Origin: Sulfodiicoccus acidiphilus
Lineage (GTDB): Archaea > Thermoproteota > Thermoprotei_A > Sulfolobales > Sulfolobaceae
Direction of reading: 5' to 3'
DNA length: 64,000 nucleotides
Assembly (NCBI RefSeq): GCF_003967175.1
Contig: NZ_AP018553.1
Coordinates: 744,001 to 808,000 of the forward strand
Numbering within the stretch: position 1 is the stretch's first letter; the number at the start of each line of letters is the position of its first letter. Positions 1 to 9,095 of this stretch are shown in pieces. A program made the position numbers and the translations under genes. A model generated the notes under the pieces. It was given only the letters and a program-made list of their open reading frames with translations. It was not told the origin of the DNA and ran no database searches.

Positions 1-1050
1 AAGGGCCGAAGAGAAAGTGAGGACCTCTACGATTCAGCGCGGAGCCGACTAGAGGAGGTAGTGAGGGGTGATAAATTGATCGTGGTGGGGGGCGGACAGG
101 AAAGACTTCCCTGACTAGGGTGTCCCTCAACGAAACGGAACTTCCTTTTCTATTCCTCGATCCGCGGTTCTCAGAGAACCCTAAGATAAGCGATGTAGGT
201 AGGGTGCCCAAGGACGAACTAGATCGGTTCCTCAAGAATTACGGGGGACCTGATAGCTTCCTGAGGTGAGTCCTTAACAAAGTGAGGGGATAAAGGTGAA
301 CTCAAGTGGATTGGAGGTTGAGCTCAAATGGAGGGGTGAGGATTCACTTAGTTTCGGAGACCTACTTTGAGCGTTAAACGAGTTAGGTGAGAGCGAAGGT
401 ACGCCAGTTATTCTTGAGATAGACGAGGCACAGGAGCTTAGGAGGGTAGGCTGGATAGACTTCAGGAGAGTTATGGCGTATTCTTACGACAACCACAGGT
501 GGTTCAGATTACTCCTCGCCGGCTCTGAGGTGGGAGTACTATACCAGTTCCTGAAGATATGAGGACACTTCTTCCCCGCTCTTTGGACGCGCGAGGGTCG
601 AGGTGAGTACTAGGAGGTTCAGCAAGGAGGGGATCGAGTTCCTTGAGATCGGCGTCACACAGTCCAGAGTCGCGCCTAACATGAAGGAGCTAGAGGAAGC
701 AGCTGAGAGTCTTGGAGGACGTAGCTGGGTGGATTACTTACTTCGGGAGGAACTACGTTGGGGATCGAAGAGGAGGTGTTTAGGTCGGCCATTACGTTAG
801 CGTCGAATGAACTGAAGAAGTTCCTGAGTGGGAGGTGGAGTTCTCGGTACGCCACAGTGTTGAGGGACCCCTCTGTCCCGAGGAGTTTGGACCGAAGTGA
901 AGAGGTGGTTGGAGGAGGTAGAGGGAGGAACTATTAACGAGAGGACGCTCGACGAGATCCTTTCCACTCTAGCGGGAGTAGTTGAGAGGACTGAAAAGGG
1001 TACACCATCCCAGGTCCTGTAACGAGGATAGCCGCTTCCATGTTGTTAAG
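1..1050 (+). pseudogene. Decayed archaeal AAA ATPase (PF01637-like), 5' end outside window
   Basis: Remnant of the archaeal ATPase family that occurs in many copies in crenarchaea. Pieces are readable only by changing frame: a start-proximal piece EDLYDSARSRLEEV (about 20-65), a Walker A piece RTGKTSL (about 97-115), a Walker B piece VILEIDEAQELRR followed by RRVMAYSYDN and LLAGSEVGVLYQF (about 405-560), then FGRARVEV and RRFSKEGIEFLEIG (575-655) and a helical tail with ELKKFLSGRW (about 810-845). In-frame stops at about 267, 368 and 560 and several frame changes separate them, so no full product can be made. The order of motifs matches the family, which makes the identification firm although the gene is dead. 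It may mark an old mobile or plasmid-derived segment. Confidence 0.75.
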
Positions 1051-1522
1051 CCGGCCTAACTCAGACTAGAAAAGGAGGCTAGTATTACTGATTGAGGATA
1101 TTACTTGGAGTCCAAGGGGGAAACAGTCGACCTAAACTTCCACTGGAGAAGGCTTGTGAAGATTTCTCTTAATGAAATCTCCTCACTTCGTCGGTAAAGA
1201 TAACTCCCAGTTATCTCTACTTGAGGAGGTACTGAAGATAGGCGTCAACTTTAGGGGACCGCGAGAATTCTGAGGACAGGCAGGTCGACTGAGAACTTCC
1301 AGTGGAACCTAGCATAAATACCGGATGCCTTGATTTTTATTCTTTTCAGCTCATTAAATGTAGGCTCAATGTGTTAATATCCACATAACTGTGAAAAACA
1401 CAATTATACCCAATACGAGGCCGAGATAGTGAAAGAAAATGGGGAAAATGACGTGAGTCTCGAGGGTCTCTAGACTCTGGGCTCTAGAGGCTGTAAAGTT
1501 AATAATAATATTATATTTTTTC
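1051..1522. other. Gene-free stretch between two broken genes
   Basis: No open frame with coding character is visible. The sequence turns AT-rich after 1310. The only structure seen is the inverted repeat at 1468-1489, listed separately. Confidence 0.5.
1468..1489 (-). terminator. Stem-loop downstream of the surface-protein gene
   Basis: Perfect 7-bp arms CTCTAGA and TCTAGAG around an 8-base loop lie about 35 bases past the stop codon at 1523, separated from it by a T/A-rich run. It could end or protect the transcript of the leftward gene. Archaeal termination usually relies on T-runs rather than hairpins, so this is only a candidate. Confidence 0.3.
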
Positions 1523-2979
1523 TTATTTACGAATATAATAAACTATAGCAGCAATTAACACCACCACAATTCCCACTAGGACGTAAAGCAGGTACCCTTG
1601 GGCCGCGCTAAGTGCGGAAGATTGAGATGGAACTGGGATGACGGAAACTGGAGTCTGAGAGTACACTACAAAGTAGGTAGAGACTGGGTCGTTTATCACG
1701 AAGACCCTCCCAGATGACAGGAAGTACTGAGAGTCGTTGAGGAACCTGAAACCGTGGTCGGTCTCAGCTGCGACATAAATGTAGTTGGTGTGATTTAGTA
1801 GAGAGACGTTGAACACTGAAGGCAAAGTGGAGTTAACCACAACCTCCTGTGATGTATAGTTCCTTCCGTCCAAACGTAGCGAGATTACTTTCTCAATTGT
1901 AGGAGAGACTCTAGGGAGTTGCACGGAAGAGCCGTTGTGGTAGACTGCGAGGAAGGTCGAGCTATAATTCAGGGAAACAAGGACTAGCGTAGCCGTCCCT
2001 CTGACGTAGATCGGGTGAGTGAGGTTAACGTAGGCCGTAGACTCCACTTGCCCGTCCTTTGTAAACACTAACAACACCTGAACACCCATCATATCGCTGA
2101 GAAGTGAATCGTAAGAAGTCACCTTGGAGGAGTTAGGCCAGGTGAATGTATCCTATGGAGGTTCCATTCACTCCGAAGAACTCTAGGGTGGTGAAACCTG
2201 TCACCACTGACTGACTGAAGCTTTCTCCAAGAATTCCAGGAAGATGAACTGAGGAGGCGAAAGAGCCGATCCCTTCCCCTCGCCACTCGAGGGCCGGTAC
2301 GTAGGTCCCGTTAAAGTAGGCCACAGTCGCATTGTACCTCGCAAAGGTAGAGGAATTGAATGTCTGAGACTCCTCGATTAACGGAGCGTACCTACGCGGC
2401 TCTTGGAACTGAACCGACAGGCTCCTTTGGACCCTATAGATTACGGAGGCGTTAGTCGGAATGAGAGTTAGGGATATTCGTTCCGTTGAGGAACCTGAGC
2501 TTAGGTTCAATGGAACCTCCACTGTTGCCATGGAGGAACCGTTAATGAACTGAAGCTCTACCGTGGCTGTCCCATTAACGTAGGAGTACCCTCCCACCTT
2601 ACCACCTCCCGAGAGTCCGGCCCACACCACCTGGAGTCCAGGTGAACCGTTGACAACCACCCTGGCCAGTTGAGGGAGATCCGTGTAGACTGTGATGTTG
2701 AAGGCGCTAGCGTTGACTTGAATAGTGCCGTTATATCTAGTGGGCGTGCCAGTGGGAGACAACTTGTAAAGGGTGATGTTGAGAGTGGTCAGCGTCCGAT
2801 GAACTGGTGTGAATTTATAAATTGAAGACTCTACATAGTAGAAAACTCCTTGGCGACCTAGAAAGGAGAACACCCTGAGGTCCGATACGTACCTCTGAAA
2901 TATTGCTTGACCTTGAGTCTGTTGCGGAGAGGCCATAGCTCCCAAGGAAAGCGAGACCAAAAACAACGGGAGTAGTAAT
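1523..2979 (-). pseudogene. Membrane-anchored extracellular protein, frameshifted and 5'-interrupted
   Basis: Two open frames, 2133-2979 and 1523-2122, read as one long secreted protein when a single base is removed near 2152 (CC pair): the joined text runs NGTSIDTFTWPNSSKVTSYD. The product is rich in Ser, Thr, Asn and Val with many N-x-S/T sequons, as in glycosylated Sulfolobales surface proteins, and ends in one membrane helix (LYVLVGIVVVLIAAIVYY) plus a short basic tail RK. The front is a hydrophobic signal core LLLLPLFLVSLSLGAMA that begins directly at the end of the mobile element at 2982-3325, so the native start and the charged n-region are missing. Downstream in-frame TTG codons could serve as a new start, but with the frameshift the gene is probably inactive. 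The 14378-15151 gene has the same general architecture. The ligand and family name are unknown. Confidence 0.6.
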
Positions 2980-2981
2980 AG

Positions 2982-3325
2982 CTGACTTCCTCCCCGCCCT
3001 GGAAGGGCGATGGTTCCCTCCCAGAGGGCTCGTCGTTCCCACCATCGGTTCGGGTTTACATGTCTCGTTTGGTGGGCAGTCGAGTGGATCAGAGATCCAC
3101 TCCCATTTGAAGAGGAGGGGACTTTCACCCATTACGTCTAGTCCCTTAAGAGAAGGAGATAATAGCTGCTCCTCCCTCAGTCCCATTAAACCTTAGATCG
3201 AGCTGGGGAGGAGCGTCGTTAGTACCACTAAGAGAAATTTTAACAAAGAAGTATAAATATGAGGGGGCTATCCGTCCCGCCGTGAAGGGCGAGACTTTAC
3301 GCCCCCTCAACCCCGACTTTGTAAC
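2982..3325 (-). mobile_element. Solo IS200/IS605-like element with RNA-like core (copy D)
   Basis: Read on the minus strand the element opens with a left-end hairpin (arms GAGGGGGC and GCCCCCTC, 3262-3308) closely resembling the left ends of the copies at 28.3, 49.3 and 49.7 kb, then an AT-rich box with a TATA-like TTTATAC, then about 240 bases with strong hairpins (arms GAGTGGATC/GATCCACTC at 3081-3101; CCCACCA/TGGTGGG flanking 3037-3075) and ends with a right-end hairpin CGCCCT/AGGGCG at 2995-3009 followed by the junction with the host gene. The text near the end, which can be read as RKSAITTP in one frame and NHRPSRAGR in another, resembles the tail of TnpB genes where omega RNA overlaps the coding sequence. 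No tnpA or tnpB is present. Boundaries are approximate. Confidence 0.55.
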
Positions 3326-3339
3326 TTCTCATGTGATAG

Positions 3340-3368
3340 AAATCCTTATTCAAAATATATAAGGATTT
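3340..3368. repeat. 10-bp inverted repeat between the element and treT
   Basis: Arms AAATCCTTAT (3340-3349) and ATAAGGATTT (3359-3368) are perfect complements around a 9-base AT-rich centre. The remaining sequence up to the treT stop at 3661 has no gene; an imperfect CCCTTTTC/GGAAAAAGGG stem lies near 3416-3443. It could be a transcript end signal for treT or a protein site. Confidence 0.4.
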
Positions 3369-3660
3369 TCAGAGGAACTGTAGGAACCTGATGTAACTAG
3401 AGCAAAGAGGCTGTACCCTTTTCTGTACGTGACGGAAAAAGGGAAACGAAACGCTCCGGCTCAACAACACTTCGTCTGTATTCCGTCATATTCCTTAAGG
3501 CGCGGCACGTTCTTCTCACGAGGGAACAAGTGGGTGTAATTCCTTTAGCGCAATAACACCAATATTACTCTCCTAGCCTAATCCCCGCCTCCGGTAGGAG
3601 TTTGGCCTAACTCTTGGGAAAGAGATCCCGGGATCCCAGTCTACTTTTCAATACATCGAC

Positions 3661-4857
3661 TTACCTCACTCCCAAAACGTAGGTCATCACCATCAAGTAG
3701 TCCCTTATGTGTCTAGGCAGGAGGAAGTTCTGCCTCACGTGCTCCCTACCGTTGGCCCCCAATCTCTCAGCCACCTGTCTCCACCTCAGGAGGTACAGTG
3801 CGTAGTGGGCGGCTTCCTCTGGAGTGTTAACTAGGTATCCAGTAACATTGTTCACGACTTGGAGCGGTATTCCTCCGGTATTGCCGCCTATTACGGCCTT
3901 CCCCTTCCACAAGGCCTCGCTCACTGTTAACCCAAAGCCCTCCCTTACTGACTTCTGCATCACAACGTCAGAGCCACTCTGGAAGGCATTTATCTCTAGG
4001 TCGCTGTTTGGAGGCAGCATGAGTAGGTGGATGTCGCTATCGTCTCCCGCCTCCGCCACCGTCTTTCTGTAGACCTCCTCTCCTTCTGGGTCGTCCGAGG
4101 CGGGACTTCCAACGTAGGCGAGCTGCACGTCAACATGTCTTTTCAGCATCTTATACGTCCTTATTACCCCCACCGGGTCCTTGGCATAGTCGAACCTCGA
4201 AATTTGGGTTATGATGGGCCTGTCAGTATCGAGTCCAAACTTCCTGAGAACCCTCTCCGCTGTGACGCTGTGGATCTTCCTGTTCTTGATACTTAGGGGG
4301 TCTATTGAGGGAGGAACAACGAACTGAGGCACGCTCAAGTCCTCCCTACCGAATATGGGAACCGAAATTATGGCGGCGTCGTACTTCTCTATTCTCCTCT
4401 TCAGAAACTCCCACGTTGGGGGATATGGGGAGGAGATGTCTATGTGACACCTCCATATCCACCTTCCCCTCCTCTTGAAATTTATGAGGCCTGCGGGCTG
4501 TGGATCGTGCACGAAGACTACGTCGTAGTCCGTGTTGAGCTCTGAGGCATTGATGGTCTGCCACTTGTCGTAAGTCTCAAAGGCACCCTGAGGCAACCAA
4601 GTGCTTTGACCTTGAAGTGAGTTGTGGAAGCTCTTGGTCACCCTGAAGAACTCCCCGTCTCCCCTTATCACCTTCCACTCCACGTTGAGCCCCAACTCCC
4701 TCATCAGTGGAACCATTTTGTTCAAGATCTCCGCCACCCCACCTCCCTCCTTCGTGGAGTTGACGTGTAGGACGGAAATTCCATGTAGTTTCTGAGCTAT
4801 CCTGAAAAGACTATCTAAGGACTCTTCCCCCACGAACTCTGCGTACTTCTCTATCAC
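3661..4857 (-). CDS. treT: Trehalose glycosyltransferring synthase TreT
   Basis: A 398-residue GT-B fold glycosyltransferase of family GT4. TreT joins NDP-glucose and glucose to trehalose in one reversible step and supplies a compatible solute in hyperthermophiles. The opening LHVNSTKEGGGVAEIL is the characteristic TreT N-terminal motif that binds the acceptor; the C-terminal donor domain shows QISRFDYAKDP, the phosphate-binding stretch SVREGFGLTVSEALWKGKA and GGNTGGIPLQV, all as expected. Length is typical for the family. The start overlaps the stop of the preceding gene (4854-5522) by four bases, so the two are translated from one message that starts at the promoter near 5560. The protein has no signal peptide and should be cytoplasmic. 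Identification is firm because of the N-terminal motif and the partner gene. Confidence 0.88.
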   Translation of the reverse strand: MIEKYAEFVGEESLDSLFRIAQKLHGISVLHVNSTKEGGGVAEILNKMVPLMRELGLNVEWKVIRGDGEFFRVTKSFHNSLQGQSTWLPQGAFETYDKWQTINASELNTDYDVVFVHDPQPAGLINFKRRGRWIWRCHIDISSPYPPTWEFLKRRIEKYDAAIISVPIFGREDLSVPQFVVPPSIDPLSIKNRKIHSVTAERVLRKFGLDTDRPIITQISRFDYAKDPVGVIRTYKMLKRHVDVQLAYVGSPASDDPEGEEVYRKTVAEAGDDSDIHLLMLPPNSDLEINAFQSGSDVVMQKSVREGFGLTVSEALWKGKAVIGGNTGGIPLQVVNNVTGYLVNTPEEAAHYALYLLRWRQVAERLGANGREHVRQNFLLPRHIRDYLMVMTYVLGVR

Positions 4858-5522
4858 TTCAACAACTCACCTCTGAGCACGTTTAGGACGTCCTCCCTCA
4901 TCCTCTCCTCGTCGGTGTACGTCTGCGGGTCTATCTTGGAGAGTTTGATGGAAACCTCGTCTAGGCCGAAGTTTTCTGTCAGCCACTGGGAGAAGTCGTT
5001 GGTCTTACTGTAGCCCATAACTCTCCTGAAAACGAAGTGATAAACGAGGGCCCTAGCTGGCATCATGGCAACCTGGTCTAAGAGTTGTCCCAGTGTGCTC
5101 AATTTCACATCTATTGGGTACACCACGGGAACACATGTAAGGAAGGAGAACGGCCTCTTGGCCTTCCTTTGACGCAGCTCCTCGCTAGCCCCAGAGAGGA
5201 TCTTTATCAGGTCTCTCCTCACGTCCTCTACGGTCCTGGGCTCTTCTCCAGGCACGTCAGAGACCAAGTGCGCCAACGTAGAGTCCCCTAGTTCGTCCCG
5301 TATCCAGAAGGCGAAGTCGTTGTGCACGTCGTCGGGGATGATGTGACTGGAGAAAATTGGGTGGAAGACGTGATAGAACACGGAAAGTCCGTCTACCCTC
5401 TCGAGACCTCTTAATAGTCCCTCAACATCTAAGGCCTTCACGCCAGTGTAAATAGGTGGGTAGTACGCTCCGTAAAGTTCGAGCTCGACTCCTTTACCTC
5501 GACTGTCAAGGAGTTCCAGCAT
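4854..5522 (-). CDS. Conserved protein of the treT operon (DUF5752-like)
   Basis: A soluble 222-residue protein with no signal peptide or membrane helix. It starts with LLDSRGKGVELELYGAYYPP and carries the stretch FYHVFHPIFSSH rich in His and aromatic residues and a later LVYHFVFRRVMGYSKTNDFSQW. I recall proteins of this kind (DUF5752) as steady neighbours of trehalose synthase genes in Sulfolobales; the exact activity is unknown to me. The four-base overlap with treT implies coupled translation and a role in trehalose metabolism, perhaps as regulator or accessory subunit. The first gene of the operon, with two TATA boxes just upstream. Family assignment is from memory and is moderately sure. 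Confidence 0.65.
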   Translation of the reverse strand: MLELLDSRGKGVELELYGAYYPPIYTGVKALDVEGLLRGLERVDGLSVFYHVFHPIFSSHIIPDDVHNDFAFWIRDELGDSTLAHLVSDVPGEEPRTVEDVRRDLIKILSGASEELRQRKAKRPFSFLTCVPVVYPIDVKLSTLGQLLDQVAMMPARALVYHFVFRRVMGYSKTNDFSQWLTENFGLDEVSIKLSKIDPQTYTDEERMREDVLNVLRGELLK

Positions 5523-5547
5523 AGTTGTAAGTGATTTTCCTCGTCTG

Positions 5548-5570
5548 TTATAAAGGAGTGTGTTATAAAG
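5548..5570 (-). promoter_or_regulatory. Tandem TATA boxes before the treT operon
   Basis: On the minus strand the sequence CTCCTTTATAACA occurs twice, 15 bases apart (TATA cores at 5563-5570 and 5548-5555). The nearer core lies about 26 bases before the ATG at 5522, giving a leaderless or nearly leaderless transcript; the farther one would start about 15 bases earlier. The exact repetition of the whole box suggests a small tandem duplication. Confidence 0.55.
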
Positions 5571-5795
5571 GAGGAGGTTCTTCCTCTAAGGCCTTCTCCC
5601 TTATGAGAGGCTTCCCTCGAAAAGGAGGGCCCATGTAGATGTACAAATTTGGGGACAAAGAAGGGTTCCAGCCACTCAGAGGAAGTTTGGCTCCTCGTAA
5701 ACTGAACCGACAGGCGTTTAGGGCAAGAAAACGACGGCTCGACACGTGAGTTCTCCAATTCATAGCGTCACGTCAGGACGTCAGCAAGGAGTTGC
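5571..5795. other. Intergenic, no supported gene
   Basis: Short open frames here lack coding character. A stretch on the minus strand (about 5590-5760) is C/T-rich and may be old insertion-element debris, but I cannot identify it. Confidence 0.35.
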
Positions 5796-6941
5796 TTAGT
5801 CCTTTGGTTCTCCTTGAGAGTTCTCGAAATCCAAGGGTAACCTCCAAAAAAGGAAAGCGGAGGAAAATGCGAAGATGGCGACAGCGCCCCATAAAACGAG
5901 ACCGTCATAAGGGAACCACCCCATCAAGCCCGCACTGATGGAAGTCCCTATTGTCCTTCCCAGGGAGGTGGTGAGACCGAAGGCACCCATGTACTTTCCC
6001 CTGTTGGACTTATCGGCTAGGTAGTTGGCCAGTGCATTGATTAGCGGGGAGGCAATCATCTCGGCCGTAGTTACCCCCACCACACAGACCATTCCATCAA
6101 GAAAATTTCTAACCAACGAGAACGAGAAGTATGATATCCCATAACCTATCATTGCTAGGGACAGCCCAAGGACCGGATTGAACTTCGCAAGGAACCTTCC
6201 CACAGGTTCCTGGAAAGCCACTATTAGAACCCCGTTCAAGGTGAAGAGTAATCCAGCGAATGTAGTCGATACCCTCACGGTGGACAGGTACTCTATGAGG
6301 GGAAAGCCCAGTTGTCCCATGACCGTGGCTGCGAGGAAGTTAGGCAATAGAAATCTTACGTAACTCCTGTTCACCCTTAAGGATAAGACTCTTATCCCCC
6401 CTACCTCTACCCTGGGAACTAAGGGTACTGAGGCTAGGGTAATCGCCGCGGAAGCTAGTAGACAAAGAGAGAAATTATAGTGAAACAATAATCCACCTAA
6501 GGCAGGACCAGCGGCCCAGCCTATGTTTATGCCAACGCGAACCCTGCTAAATGCCCTTATTAGGTTCCCGATCTCTGACGTGGTGTCCCCCACGGCTGCC
6601 GTGTTGGCCACTTGGTAGACGCTGTTGAAAAAGGTCTGAAAAAGGAGAAAAAACGTCACCCATTTTCCCTCCTCAACAATGAACCCCGCTAAGAGGGCCA
6701 GAGCTGACAACATAGCTGAGACCTGCATAGCCTTCTTTCTCCCTAAGTAGTCCGCGAGAAGACCCCCGATCAGATAGGCCACGGAAGTGACTCCTCCCTG
6801 AGCCGCGTAGAAGATCGCCACATCGATGAGTGATAGATGATAAACTGTGTTAAGCGCAACTCCCACGAATGGCCAAACCACGGAACCACCAAAAGCTCTC
6901 ATGCCTCCCAATACGGAGAGCCTGTTTACGGGAGAGACCAC
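5796..6941 (-). CDS. Major facilitator superfamily transporter
   Basis: A 381-residue polytopic membrane protein with about twelve hydrophobic segments in two halves. The loop after the second helix reads LADYLGRKKAM, the classic MFS motif A, and the central loop is short. A second charged loop, LADKSNRGKYMG, sits at the matching place in the C-terminal half. MFS proteins move small solutes with or against protons; nothing in the sequence or neighbours tells the substrate. The start at 6941 is followed by another ATG 13 codons later (MRAFGGSVVWPF), which could equally be used because the hydrophobic segment starts right after it. It is transcribed alone, leftward, with no close partner. Confidence 0.8.
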   Translation of the reverse strand: MVSPVNRLSVLGGMRAFGGSVVWPFVGVALNTVYHLSLIDVAIFYAAQGGVTSVAYLIGGLLADYLGRKKAMQVSAMLSALALLAGFIVEEGKWVTFFLLFQTFFNSVYQVANTAAVGDTTSEIGNLIRAFSRVRVGINIGWAAGPALGGLLFHYNFSLCLLASAAITLASVPLVPRVEVGGIRVLSLRVNRSYVRFLLPNFLAATVMGQLGFPLIEYLSTVRVSTTFAGLLFTLNGVLIVAFQEPVGRFLAKFNPVLGLSLAMIGYGISYFSFSLVRNFLDGMVCVVGVTTAEMIASPLINALANYLADKSNRGKYMGAFGLTTSLGRTIGTSISAGLMGWFPYDGLVLWGAVAIFAFSSAFLFWRLPLDFENSQGEPKD

Positions 6942-7126
6942 AGATCGAAGTGCCCTCCTTAATCTTTAACGGTGACCCTCAGCGAGTGAGCTCTTTACAT
7001 TCTCATGAAAACGACAAAACAAAGGATCCCACCTAATCTCTATTCGGTAGCTGAGTCTTTTTGCGTGAGCTGGCCGTGTACCTAGCCTCTATCTTGTGAT
7101 CTAAGCCCTCCAGGGGATCGGTGTCG

Positions 7127-8044
7127 TCAATGGCTGGTAGTTTCCTTCTGAATCTGTTTCACTGTCCTCATTAAGACCTTAATTACCTCACTCCTCACCG
7201 GCTCTTCGTAGTTCGTCTGGCACATAGTATCAACTGCCAGAACGTAGGTAGTTTGGCTCGTGTCGAGTATCTTTATTGAGGGTTCCTCAACTACGAAGTC
7301 CAGTTCCTTTACAGCTTCCTTCACTCTTGGTATCACGATGTCTGGGTCCAAATCCTTGGATACCTCGTACTTAGTCCTCACTTTTCTCAGTTCTTGGCTA
7401 CTGTGCACGAAAATCGCGGCCTGAACCATAATGCTGTTAGGTATCTTTATTGGGACATTCTCGTCGGTTACGAACGTGGTGTAAAGGAGCGAGATATCGA
7501 CAATAACTCCAGTGTAGCCAGGGATGAGGAAGTCAGCCGACCAGAACTTGGGTGGGTAGGTGGGAGCGAGCAAGCCGTACTGCCAAGTGGAAATCGTCAC
7601 CCTGTCCCCTATTTTATATGGTCTTGAAACAAGGATCATGATTCCACCGAACACGTTGGAAAGAACGTCCTGGGACGCCAAACCTAGGACTAGCCCTGCG
7701 AAGCCTCCGGCTGCTAGTGCGGCTCCCAGTCCAATCTTCAGTAGAACGAAGAACCCAGCTATGGCCAAGACGTAACCTACTAACCTGACTACGAAACTCA
7801 AGGTAGACGCATTAGGGGCCCCAAGTACCGAAGACGCCTTCCTCTGTATGAAAGTAGAAAGAAGATACGTTATCACTATTACTCCGGCCACCCAAATCGC
7901 CGCGTAGTAGTACTCTGAGTAAACGTCAGGGAGTACACCTAGCTTGGCAAGGAAGTAAACAGCTGCACCAACGACTAATGTTCCAGCTATTGCGGTAAGG
8001 ACGAGCGCTAGAACTTCCCTTTCACTCAGCTTCCTTACGGACAT
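7127..8044 (-). CDS. mscS: Small-conductance mechanosensitive channel, MscS family
   Basis: A 305-residue membrane protein with four hydrophobic segments followed by a soluble beta-rich part, the layout of MscS channels that open under membrane tension to release solutes. The pore-lining helix and its exit carry the family pattern AGLVLGLASQDVLSNVFGG, followed by the beta-domain opening YKIGDRVTI. The C-terminal cytoplasmic part includes the usual YTTFVTDENVPIKIPNS type stretch, in which an exact match to the family's ...PN motif is seen. I place the start at the ATG coding MSVRKLSER; the frame stays open a few codons further upstream. It is convergent with nothing and stands alone. Confidence 0.87.
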   Translation of the reverse strand: MSVRKLSEREVLALVLTAIAGTLVVGAAVYFLAKLGVLPDVYSEYYYAAIWVAGVIVITYLLSTFIQRKASSVLGAPNASTLSFVVRLVGYVLAIAGFFVLLKIGLGAALAAGGFAGLVLGLASQDVLSNVFGGIMILVSRPYKIGDRVTISTWQYGLLAPTYPPKFWSADFLIPGYTGVIVDISLLYTTFVTDENVPIKIPNSIMVQAAIFVHSSQELRKVRTKYEVSKDLDPDIVIPRVKEAVKELDFVVEEPSIKILDTSQTTYVLAVDTMCQTNYEEPVRSEVIKVLMRTVKQIQKETTSH

Positions 8045-8098
8045 GAAACATCGATGAAGTAACAAGAACCCTTAAATTTAAACCGAAATCCGATGCAC

Positions 8099-8860
8099 TT
8101 AGATTATCCCAGAGTTCAAGAGTATTGCCACCACAGTCAGGATGGAAAAGAGTTGGTGGAGCGCGATAGAGGCACCTGGCTTCTCTGGGTTCGAGTTGAC
8201 CGTCCTGTACACCAGTAGACCAACTAGGCCCTCTAGTACGGCTACTCCTAACGTTAACCAGTAGTGAAGCAAGATCAGGCTTATCACAAATATCCCAGCC
8301 GCTAACCCGTGGACCACCCAAACCCACTGGAGTCTTCCCTTTGGCCTTCGCACGTCCCCTATGGGCTTCCTCATCTTCCTTGTCCCAGTCACCCATCCTC
8401 CCATGAAAATCACGAAGTAGAGGAAGTGAGGTGGAAGGACAGCCTGTTCGAAGAAGGTAAGAAGGTTTCCCCTGAAGCCGGCGAAGAGCAGGAGATATAT
8501 AACGAAAGTCGTGTAGGCGGCTATATCGTGGAGACCCTGGAACAGGGAAGGAAGCTTACCCGCTAAGACGTAGAGGGTTGCCATGCCCAACAGAGCAGTG
8601 GCAGCAACTGCGACGAGACCCAAAACCGTCGTCAAGCCCGGGTCCAGTATCAAAGCGACTAGGGCTAGTATCCCTGTTAACGTGGCGGTTATCCTGTGAA
8701 TGGCCTCCGGATCGCCCTTTCTAGCGACGTCTATCATGTTGTTCGTATAAGGCCAGTTGGTTCCCAAGGAAAGCCCGTATCCGTACCCCTCAACTATGCC
8801 CCCAAGGACTATGGTACTACCCGCAAGTAGGGACGTCACAAGGGCAATCTCCTGAATCAT
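8099..8860 (-). CDS. CtaA/COX15-like heme A synthase family membrane protein
   Basis: A 253-residue protein with seven to eight hydrophobic helices. Two His-bearing helices (EAIHRITATL near residue 55 and LFQGLHDIAAY near 110) and further His residues in the second half (VVHGLAAG, LHQLFS) resemble the heme-binding histidines of CtaA, which converts heme O to heme A for terminal oxidases; the pattern GxVxGYGxG at the first helix also fits. Sulfolobales respire with heme-A-type (As) oxidases, so such a protein is expected. No oxidase genes are nearby. It could instead be a divergent cytochrome assembly protein of the same fold. Confidence 0.55.
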   Translation of the reverse strand: MIQEIALVTSLLAGSTIVLGGIVEGYGYGLSLGTNWPYTNNMIDVARKGDPEAIHRITATLTGILALVALILDPGLTTVLGLVAVAATALLGMATLYVLAGKLPSLFQGLHDIAAYTTFVIYLLLFAGFRGNLLTFFEQAVLPPHFLYFVIFMGGWVTGTRKMRKPIGDVRRPKGRLQWVWVVHGLAAGIFVISLILLHYWLTLGVAVLEGLVGLLVYRTVNSNPEKPGASIALHQLFSILTVVAILLNSGII

Positions 8861-9095
8861 AGGCGGGTAGTGGCGAAGGGCAACTTAAACCTTTGTAAAG
8901 ATGAGATTTGGAGAAGTGAACGAGGAACGAGAAGTTAAACTTGTCCAGAAGCCAGCTTGTTCGTTTAAATATAAACCGCTCCACGAGGGCTCACTGCTCC
9001 TAGTATCTTCACATAATTACGTTTGTAGGCCTGTTCCTGGTTGGAGTGGGATTCTATAGAGCTCAGAAAAAGGACAGACAATCCGTCACGTCACC

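Noticed and set aside
2815-3186. Open frame of 123 codons on the minus strand across element D
   Set aside because: Its text runs through the element's hairpins and then through the signal-peptide region in the wrong frame; not a gene.
4027-4564. Frames opposite to or inside treT
   Set aside because: Shadows of the treT reading frame without start context or family features.
5438-5763. Two overlapping minus-strand frames upstream of the treT operon
   Set aside because: Odd composition, cross the promoter of the operon, no recognisable family.
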